Positions 56,551 through 64,000 of a DNA stretch of 64,000 nt are shown in pieces. The notes beneath the pieces are model-generated. The model had not been told where the DNA came from. It saw nothing but the letters and a program-made list of their open reading frames with translations, and made no database searches. The stretch is from assembly GCA_001051155.2 (NCBI GenBank), contig JYIP02000003.1, positions 4,402,001 through 4,466,000 on the forward strand, written 5' to 3'. The translations under genes were made by a program, and so were the position numbers. This stretch comes from Chrysoporthe austroafricana (taxonomy: Eukaryota > Ascomycota > Sordariomycetes > Diaporthales > Cryphonectriaceae). Position 1 is the stretch's first letter. Each line of letters starts with the position of its first letter.

Positions 56551-57394
56551 GTGACCAAAAAAACAACAACAAAAAACACTATTTCGCTTCATCACTCAAC
56601 TTCTTTGGATGTAGAATCTTTCTCTCCTTTGTCGGTTGGCTTGGTTCGGAGTTTCCTGGACGGACTCACAGGCATACAAAAGGACAATCCGGGGAGGGCG
56701 GCAAGGATTCTGGATCATCTATATCACGACATGGGACGGGTACTTTGGCCTCATGACACTATACCAAAAGAAACATCATGTTAGGATAGATACCACATTA
56801 GATAGATCTCCTTTGTATGGGACCGGGGTCACGGTTTCGGTTCGGAAATGGATGGCTTCACTGCCCCAGTATATACCCCTTTTGGATACCCGTGGATGAA
56901 TAGGATGGATTGTAACGGGATGAAATGTCGCGGATGAGCTGGGTCCAGGTACTCGAAAGTAGCGATGTAGGCCTCAAAATACACGTTAAAGTCGGAGAGT
57001 AAGTGAATGAGTGCGTGCCCTTCCTCATCGTCGACTGCTCGGCCCATATTCGTAGAACGTGCCACCAGGCAGGATGACCACTGAGCTCGGCCTGCTGAGG
57101 AGGAGGATATCGACCACCATCGACCGCGCACGTCTGGCTTCGCTCGCGCCAGCGTCGCGGCCTCCTGCCCGTCATGCAAGAATCCTGCTGTCGATGTTCT
57201 AGGCCTGCCACGACTCCTCCTCCTCTCGCAGACCCCGTCTCGCTGTGTCTCTCGACCAGACGATGCAGGCGGCCTCTGCTGCGATGGGGCTAGCGTCCAG
57301 GCTGCGCCGGAGTTTCTATTTACAGTCCGGCGCTGACTTCGCGCGGGAGACTGTCGATAGCCCTATCCCTGCTACCCCCCCCCGCCGGGCATTT

Positions 57395-57432
57395 AAAAAA
57401 AAACAAAAAACAAAAAACAAAAAACAAAAAAA
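57395..57432. repeat. A-rich (AAAAAAC)n simple repeat
   Basis: Runs of 6-9 A separated by single C, repeated about five times. Falls in an intergenic region. Confidence 0.85.
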
Positions 57433-58211
57433 CAGGAAACATAGGCGGCTACTTGAGCAATGCTGTGTGGTGAGGAGGTGTCATCCGGAACGGAACATGA
57501 TTTCTATAGGGTGCTCGGGTGAATGCCTGTCAGGATGGTATTGGATTAAGCTGCGATCACGTTCTTCATGTATTCTGTATCCCCGGCGTCGGTGGACTCT
57601 TGGTGGAGATGCGTCTATCTTGGGGGTTTTCTGGTGGGGTCCAGGCCTTGCCCAGTCACCCTGTACGGATCCGTACTATGACTTGCACAGCCCGGCCTGC
57701 CGTCCCTGCACGCCTGCATGCTCGACGCCGATACCCACTGACAGGCACGACGGGGCGAGATGCAGGTCCCTCGCACGCTGGGCACTGGGGCCCTGGAGCC
57801 CCTGGGGCGCCTGGGGCCCTGAAACCCTGAAACATCGAGACGACGGCACTGATCAGCGTATGCTACATATAGATCTAAGCCGCTTGGGCGCTAGCGTCAG
57901 GTACACAGTACGCAGTACGCGTCCCGGGCCGACCTTCCCTTCCCCAGCTTCTGCAAGCAGCACAGTTTCCCGAAATTGGCCACGTCTCAAAAGAATCCCC
58001 GTTATCGATCGCCACCTGACAAGCCAGCATCCCGGTTCCCCTTTCCTGACCTGCGCGGCTCTCTTCAGCATCCTGAACGGCGTGCACCACGCTCCTTGAG
58101 ACTGTCTCTCTAGCTTATTGCCATGCCCATTGTCTGATTTATTTATTTTTTTTCTGTTTTCCCCATCTCGTTCCCTACGCCTCGAGCCCCGTCTGTCCCT
58201 TACTTGTGAAC

Positions 58212-60116
58212 ATGAGGTTATTGACGAGCCTGGCCTTCGGGCTGCTCGGCCTTGCGGCTGGTGTCGTGGCCCAGGACGAGAACGTAGCCATTGAGCTCGA
58301 CCGGAACTCGCTCAGCAAGCTGATAAATGACAACGAGGTGGTGATGGTCGATTGTAAGTGTCTGGGGCGGCGATCCGCATGAGCTTGGGTTGGACGAGTA
58401 CTGACACGTTGCGCACACAGGGTATGCTGTACGTCTTGCCCACCGGGTTCCCAACCGCTCACGTGGGGCCCCTCTTCTCTCATGCAAGTGCTGCCAATTG
58501 CTAACATCCTCTTGCTGGCACTCATTAGCCGTGGTGGTAAGTTGTATCCTCACTCATACATAGTTTTGTGTCGTGAAAGGGGCCGGCCCACTGACGGCCG
58601 ACGACGTAGTGGCCACTGCATAAAATTTGCTCCCAAATATGAGGCTGCCGCCAAGTCCCTCAAGGAGAAGGACGTGAACGTCAAACTGGGCAAGGTCGAC
58701 TGCACCAAGCACAACAGGCTATGCCAGGAATACAACATCCGGGCGTATCCGACCATGAAGATCTTCAAGAACGGCCAGGAGCTGTACCATGACTATGACG
58801 GCCCGCGGAGAGTCTCTGCGTAAGTCAGGGACCCGAGCTGGATCCTTCCTGTGACTCACTGTGACTGACAAGCGCCCAGCATCGTCGACTTCATGGCCAA
58901 ACAGGTGCTGCCCACGGTGTCTACACTCAGCAGCCAGAGGCAGCATGATCAGTTCCTGAAGAGGGAGCGTGAGGAAATCGTACTGGTTGGTTACGTCGAA
59001 GGCGACGATGATACCGACACGGAAATACTTCGGGCCGCGGCCGAGAAGCTCCATGAGGATTATCCTATCGGCATCACCTCGAATGCCGCTGCCGCACAGG
59101 CCGCCGGCGTCTCCTTCCCGGCCCTTGTGCTGTACAAGCCGGACGGCGAGGGAACTGTGGTCTTCAACAAGAAGTGGGATGTTGATGCCATCAAGAACTT
59201 CGCCAAGACCGGCTACAAGCCCTTGATCGGCGAGACGGGCGCCGAGTCCTGGCGTAGGTACGTCTCCGGATCCGAAGGTCCGACCCTCTTCATCTTCCAC
59301 AAGAACGACAACGACCGCAAGCGACTTGCGAGCGAGCTCCGTTCTCTTGCCAAGAAGCACCAGGGGGCTATCAACTTCGCCACGGCCGAGATCCCGGACT
59401 TCCAGGGCTTCGCTGGATACCTACACCTCCGTACTGAGCCGAGCGACGATGCGTTCCCGGCCCTTGCGATCTACGACGGCCAGAATAAGAAGAAGTACCC
59501 GTTCGACAACAGCAAGGGGGCCCTGGACGAGAAGAATGTCGCTGCTTTCGTCGAGAACTTCCTCGCAGGCAAAATCCAACCCACCATCAAGTCCGAAGAT
59601 GTCCCCACAGGCTATGATGGACCCGTTACCAAGGTTGTTGCGCAGACTTTCGACGATGTCGTCATGGACGGCAACAAGGATGTCCTGTTGTACTACCACC
59701 GCGAGGACTGCCCCTTCTGCCGCGCCATGAACCCGCAATACGAGACTCTGGCCAGCATGTATTCCGCGCCCGACCGCGCGAATCGTGTCGCCATCGCCAA
59801 GATGGACATCATGAAGAACGATCTCTTCGAGGATATCCCCTATGTACCTTTTATCAGGCTGTACAAGGCTGGTGACAAGAGCAACGCGGTGACTTACTCA
59901 GGTGATCGGTCGGTGAAGGATCTGGTCGCGTTTGTCAAGGACCACGGAACACACGGTGTGGATGCGCTGCAGGAGCATGCTGTGGATGAGGATGCCGTGC
60001 ATGGCGCAGGCAGTGGTGCGGCGGGCGGAGAGCAGGCGCCGATGGTCATGGATAATCTGCACGAGCAGCCCCTACAGGGACGGACACCCGTAAGGCATAT
60101 CCATGATGAGCTCTAG
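58212..60116 (+). CDS. Protein disulfide isomerase with HDEL, assembled through two 8-nt microexons
   Basis: Exons 58212-58353, 58421-58428, 58529-58536, 58610-58819 and 58880-60116 give 534 residues. The signal peptide is MRLLTSLAFGLLGLAAGVVA. The thioredoxin domain a has WYAPWCGHCIKFAPKYE (Cys53/Cys56). This motif exists only if the two 8-base exons GGTATGCT and CCGTGGTG are both used; each flanking intron (67, 100, 73 bp) has GT, AG and a CTGAC/CTAAC branch. Domains b and b' follow. Domain a' has YYHREDCPFCRAMNPQYE with CPFC (Cys400/Cys403) instead of CGHC. A short acidic/Ala tail ends HDEL for ER retention. It catalyses disulfide formation and shuffling in the ER. The odd a' site suggests a divergent PDI1 or a paralogue. 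Confidence 0.94.
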
Positions 60117-60135
60117 GTTCTTGGACCTCGGCGCT

Positions 60136-60138
60136 CCC

Positions 60139-60183
<45 letters not shown>

Positions 60184-60218
60184 CTCTTTTTGNCCCCCCC
60201 CCCCTTTTTTTTTTTTTT
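60136..60218. repeat. Poly-C/poly-T tracts around an N
   Basis: 11 C, about 37 T, a short mixed stretch, N at 60193, 11 C, then 14 T. It lies 20 bp after the PDI stop codon, in the 3' UTR. Tract lengths are unreliable. Confidence 0.9.
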
Positions 60219-60861
60219 GGTTTTCTTTCTTGGTCTATATGGCGTTTTGGGGTTGATGGTGAGGGTCTCTGAGGATTTCGCTTATCATGGTATACGTACT
60301 TGCATGTGTACTTGCGTGCATGCTCATACGAGGTTCGGCACCGAGAATGTCAATTTGTAACGCCTCGTGTTCAAGGCATCAATCATCCGGCACCTCTTGC
60401 TTAGGCTTTTAGCATGCTTGACTGCAGGCGCATACGACTCTGTCGTCGTTTCCAGGGTGTTTGTCCAGATTGTCCATTCGTAGATGATTCGGAACAGCTT
60501 AAATGCAGGGTCCCTCGAAAAAGTAATTCGCTTGTCTCAACATGATGCTTCGATCCGGAAGGCGGTCAAGGCGCGGAGCTACGTTTGGCAAGGATCCATG
60601 ATGTCAGTGAAGGTTTGGTCGAGCACCGTTACACGCGGCAACGCAAGTGCCGAGGCGGGATTAGGTTGTGCTTCACTCGTTGAGGTCCTGCAGGAACTGT
60701 TCCGTTGGAAGCTGCACGCTCTCCCAACAGCCGCCAGCTCGCAGCTCGTCCCAGGAGCCCGCAGGATAGCAGACGGATCCAGTTCGTTGCGTCCTCGACG
60801 TTGGAAATCGTCTTGCCGCTTGCACCACGTTGATCGCGGTCTCAGGAAGCAGCCTCTCGCC
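60219..60861. other. Intergenic between PDI and the reductase gene
   Basis: 3' UTR and terminator side of PDI, then promoter of the next gene. The open frame from 60484 only runs into the reductase exon and shows no motif of its own. Confidence 0.45.
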
Positions 60862-61862
60862 ATGGCAGTCATCCAGAACTGGTATCCTCCGTCAAAGGAG
60901 AACTACGACCTCATCCTGTTCATCTGGTACTTTGTCCCTTTGGTGAGTTTCGGCGCCGAGATCAGGCTCTGCCTTGTGTGTCAGCGCTTACAACTCGAAC
61001 AGACCATCCCGCTTCAATTCATCATTCCCTGGTACGGGATGGGCAAGACTTCCGTCAACAGCATGCTCAACATCCCTGGCCGGATCGCCTGGTTCACCAT
61101 GGAGATCCCCGGCTTCCTCACGCTGTTGTACATGATGTTCACCCTTCCCGCCGAGCACGGCATCACGGATCTGCCCTGGCAGAACCAGGTCCTCGCGGGT
61201 CTCTTCGTAAGGCACCCTGCTGCCCGAGCCCGACCCAGTACGTGCGCAGCCTGCTGACCTGGACGATTCAGGTCATTCACTACCTGTACCGCGCTGTGCT
61301 CTACCCCATCATGCAGCCGTCCATGTCGCCCATCCACGTCCTCGTATGGACGTTCGCCATCGTGTTCCAGCTCTTCAACGGCACCCTCCTCGGCAGCTGG
61401 CTCGCCGCCTACGGGCCCGTCACCAGGGCGGCCTGGGACGCCCAGCTCGCCCCGTTCCCGACGCTGCAGTTCGCCGCCGGCGTCTGCCTCTTCTACGTCG
61501 GGCTGGCGGCCAACTTCTACCACGACGACGAGCTGCGCGAGATCCGGCGCCGCGAGCTGCAGCGGCAGCAGCGGCTGGCCCAGCGGCCGGGCGCCCGGCC
61601 GGGCGCGGTCGACAAGCACTACCAGATCCCGCAGGCGGGCCTCTTCCGGCACGTGCTGTACGCTCACTACCTATCCGAGTGGATCGAGTGGACGGGCTTC
61701 TACATCGCCTGCGGGTTCGGCTCCGTCCCCGCCCTCATGTTCCTCGTCAACGACGCCGGGGTCATGCTGCCGCGGGCGGTCAAGGGCAGGCGGTGGTACG
61801 CGGAGAAGTTCGGGGAGGAGAAGATCAGGAACAGGCGGGCGATCCTTCCGGGCATCCTGTAG
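60862..61862 (+). CDS. Steroid 5-alpha-reductase family membrane enzyme (SRD5A/DET2-like)
   Basis: Three exons (60862-60942, 61003-61206, 61272-61862) give 291 residues from ATG 60862. There are about six hydrophobic segments. The C-terminal catalytic region has KHYQIPQAGLFRHVLYAHYL, then SEWIEWTGFYIACGFG and RWYAEKFGEEKIRNRRAILP. This follows the family pattern Y.IP.GG.F..V....Y..E..EW.GF...., with AG in place of the usual GG. The charged loop around residues 195-225 is Arg/Gln-rich. The family reduces the C4-C5 double bond of 3-oxo-steroids or related enals with NADPH in the ER. In fungi the natural substrate is often unknown. Tsc13 and the polyprenol reductase Dfg10 are relatives, but the length and tail fit 5-alpha-reductase best. 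Confidence 0.9.
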
Positions 61863-62484
61863 GGGCCGGTCCGAGAGGAGACGCATGCGCGGAGGCGCTG
61901 GCGAGGCTTCTCTGGGCGCAGATGCCGTAGGGTCAACAAGAGGTGTAGCGATAGAGGAGAGTTGCGACAGCGCTGGCTCGATGTGGCTGATGTCCATAAT
62001 CCAAATAAGTCGATGGTGGGGGTTGTCTCTCGTGGGGGGTTGTCTCGGGGGGCAATTTACTGGTTAATACTCTGGGCAGACCTTGTATGTCCATCGCAAA
62101 TCGTGTTGCCACTCGCGATACATCTCAGTCAGGCATGGCATCTAGTGCCCACACTCAGGTGCGAGATCTCTCGAGACGCAGCCTTGTGCGGCTGCCGTGT
62201 TCCCGCAGCACGAGCTCGAGGGCAGGCCATCACTTCCTCCTGGGCCTGAGTGCGCCGGAAGGAACGATCTTGTCTTCTGTATTTGTCTTCTTTTTCCACC
62301 TCTTCTTGCCTTGAAGAAATCGCCGACAACGTCAGCAGTCTACTACACTCTCCGATGCGTAGACATCGCAAAATATTACCGGTCTAGTACACGCGATCCC
62401 ACATCCATAATCTCGCATTCGTTTAGGTTCTTACACCGACTTGCTCTCTTTCTACTCATCCACCTTCCGCATCGAAGACTACAG
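61863..62484. other. Intergenic, 5' flank of the last gene
   Basis: No gene. T-rich and C/T-rich stretches (62280-62310, 62440-62480) look like a promoter and leader of the next gene. Confidence 0.45.
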
Positions 62485-63986
62485 ATGGGCTACATCATCT
62501 CGACAATGTTCCGCTCCCAATCTTCCACTGAACAAGTTGCTCGGGCAGAGGAAGGACGGACCTCGTCTTCTCAGATTTCTCTCCACTCCCTCCTGAAAGC
62601 CCCTACCGACTACAGGGACACGAGCTTCCGCGTCATACTTCCGGTCATCAATCTCGATAAGAGCTATAATTTCTTGCGCTGCATGTTCAAATCTGTAGAT
62701 CTTGCCTTTACTAGCCAATGCGATTACTTCGAGATCCAGCTGCGTCACGGTGAAGGCGGTGGTCCCACAGTGATCCGATTCGAGCCTCAGCCCAGGAAAC
62801 CCTTCCTCCAACGATGCCTGGGCTTCTTTCAAGCCTCCAGGAGGGTTGATGTGCGGCTGTGTCTGGCAGTCAATACGCTAGGACCTATCCGCAGCTTTCT
62901 ACTCCGGACGCATCACGAGCATTACGAGGTGGGCGCTGGAAATAGCATCCTGTTTCATGATCTAGAGTATGTGATCGGGGCCATTCCCTTACTCAGCCTC
63001 CATATTCCCTATTCTCTTTCCTCTTACAGACTGTGAAGACTGATGACTGATCTCTGGACCACGACAGTGGCTACCCCTAGTTTGTGTACCTACAGAGCTC
63101 AAGATCTCCCCCGGAGCAACCCCCAGAGCATACGCCAGCCCCAGAGAGCCCCAAGGGCAAAGGGAGAGCAGCGCAACCCCCGAGTCCAAATCGAGACCTC
63201 ACCAACTCTTGGCATGCCTCACTGAGTGCCAATGGTCGCTGGGTCGAACCGATGAGGCCGCGGGAACCATCCTCAACGCTAGAGGAGCTGCGGAGAGACG
63301 TCGATCAAGAGATGCTCAGAGACCTTGCAGCAGGCAGGCGGAAGAAGCCCACCGCCCCTCCTTGGGACACCGGGAGTGGGTCCCGAAATCAAAATCCACC
63401 AGCAGAAAGCTTACAAGAAGATTACCGACGACCCGAATATTCTAGACCGCAGGACCCTGAAGTCACCACCTTCAGCTCTGGCAGTCGGATACACAATACT
63501 CCTCATGATGCTGTTCCTCGTCTCGATGGACAGTCATCAGGCATGTCTGAGCCATCTTCATCCGTCGAGCTTCCTCCCCTGGTCCGCCGTTTCTCGTTTG
63601 AACCGAGTATATTCTCGGTGAGGTCGTTGAGCTCACCCGATGAGGAAGATGTGTCGGAGTTCAGACCCGTAGGGGATAGTCTACCTCCAACCAACTACGA
63701 CGAAGTCTCACAGGGCCCGACCCCGGAAATGGAGAGGAACATAGGCGCTCCTGAGCCATTTCCTGATTTTTACCAGAACGAAAAGGTTATCAATCAAAGG
63801 CTGGAAGAACTGAACGAACGGGAAGGAACGACAGCCGAGACTTACGACCAACATATCGTTCCTCCGTCAGTGGCAGTGAAGATTGCGGATCGAGCGATAG
63901 CTGCGGGATTGGTACCCCCCGCTCCTAGTTCTCCATCCGAGGGTGAGGGTGAGGGCGCTGCCAACCCCAGCTCAGCTTCTTTTTGA
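62485..63986 (+). CDS. Hypothetical two-exon protein, disordered C-terminal half
   Basis: Exon 62485-62970 gives 162 residues starting MGYIISTMFRSQSSTEQ, with a folded-looking region (TSFRVILPVINLDKSYNFLR, DYFEIQLRHGEGGGPTVIRF, VDVRLCLAVNTLGPIRSFLL). A 110-bp intron (GTGATC donor, CCCTAG acceptor ending 63080) joins a second exon to 63986. The second part is Pro/Ser/Glu-rich with LPPLVRRFSFEPSIFSVRSL, an acidic patch, and NEKVINQRLEELNEREGTTA near the end. Total about 463 residues. No family recognised. A stronger-looking donor (GTATGT at 62968) would put the second exon out of frame, so I prefer the model given. The start MGYIIS has a possible myristoylation-type Gly2, which is speculative. 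Confidence 0.68.
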
Positions 63987-64000
63987 CATGTTGGGTACAA

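Larger units (their letters stand above)
55742..58211. other. Intergenic, homopolymer-rich, one unresolved base
   Basis: No supported gene. Contains two A-tracts (27 A at 56382-56408 and 38 A at 56508-56545) around a single N at 56473, and an A-rich AAAAAAC-type repeat at 57395-57432. A minus-strand frame ending at 56829 (SDFNVYFEAYIATFEYLD) is open for about 75 codons from an ATG, but I see no family or splice pattern. The right end is the promoter of the PDI gene. Confidence 0.5.

Noticed and set aside
56829..57030. Minus-strand frame containing SDFNVYFEAYIATFEYLD
   Set aside because: It looks mildly protein-like, but the first ATG leaves only about 75 codons, and there is no recognised family or supporting splice pattern.
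57245..58099. 284-residue + strand frame
   Set aside because: It runs through the A-rich simple repeat (Lys/Asn tract) and shows no domain; it ends in the PDI promoter.
58429..58528. Reading straight through the PDI introns as one exon
   Set aside because: This gives an unrelated peptide and loses the APWCGHC motif; the splice signals on both sides are canonical.

Overview
This window reads as nuclear DNA of a filamentous ascomycete (Pezizomycotina, probably a Sordariomycete). Most introns are 50-180 bp with GT..AG ends and CTAAC/CTGAC branch points. The genes are fungal in type: COQ2, Mak10/NAA35, Tma46, F1-ATPase epsilon, cutinase, a 2EXR protein and BTB proteins. I could reconstruct 18 apparently intact protein genes, one cutinase gene whose splicing is uncertain, one doubtful ORF and three broken BTB-type loci. 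No tRNA, rRNA or CRISPR array was found. All calls come from reading the sequence; no database was searched.

Layout. 1-4.7 kb: a doubtful acidic/Arg-rich ORF, an alpha/beta hydrolase and a polyglutamine coiled-coil protein. 6.5-14.6 kb: a housekeeping block with ribosomal protein S23 (uS12), mitochondrial COQ2, a large JmjC/Cys-rich zinc-finger/AT-hook chromatin protein and a small mitochondrial protein. 15.5-24 kb: a BTB-domain cluster around an MFS transporter, with one intact BTB gene, one carrying a single frameshift, one with several stops and frameshifts, and one short relic. 25.4-26.1 kb: a Ser-rich fungal protein. 26.1-31.3 kb: a gene-poor GC-rich block. 31.3-38.3 kb: an A+T-richer accessory stretch with a 2EXR protein, a six-exon cytochrome P450 and a secreted cutinase-family esterase.

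38.5-45.4 kb: a compact conserved block with Mak10/NAA35 (NatC), ATP15 and TMA46 sharing a divergent promoter, and an SDR that lacks the catalytic Tyr. 45.4-54.8 kb: a second gene-poor GC-rich block holding one coiled-coil gene, with a second coiled-coil gene just beyond it. 58.2-64 kb: an ER protein disulfide isomerase with HDEL, a steroid 5-alpha-reductase-family membrane enzyme and an unknown two-exon protein.

The strongest unusual signals are two consecutive 8-nt microexons that build the first PDI active site, the second PDI active site being CPFC instead of CGHC, the decaying BTB cluster, and a cutinase intron that starts with CT instead of GT. Two single N positions sit in long homopolymers (56473, 60193), so some one-base frameshifts could be assembly errors.
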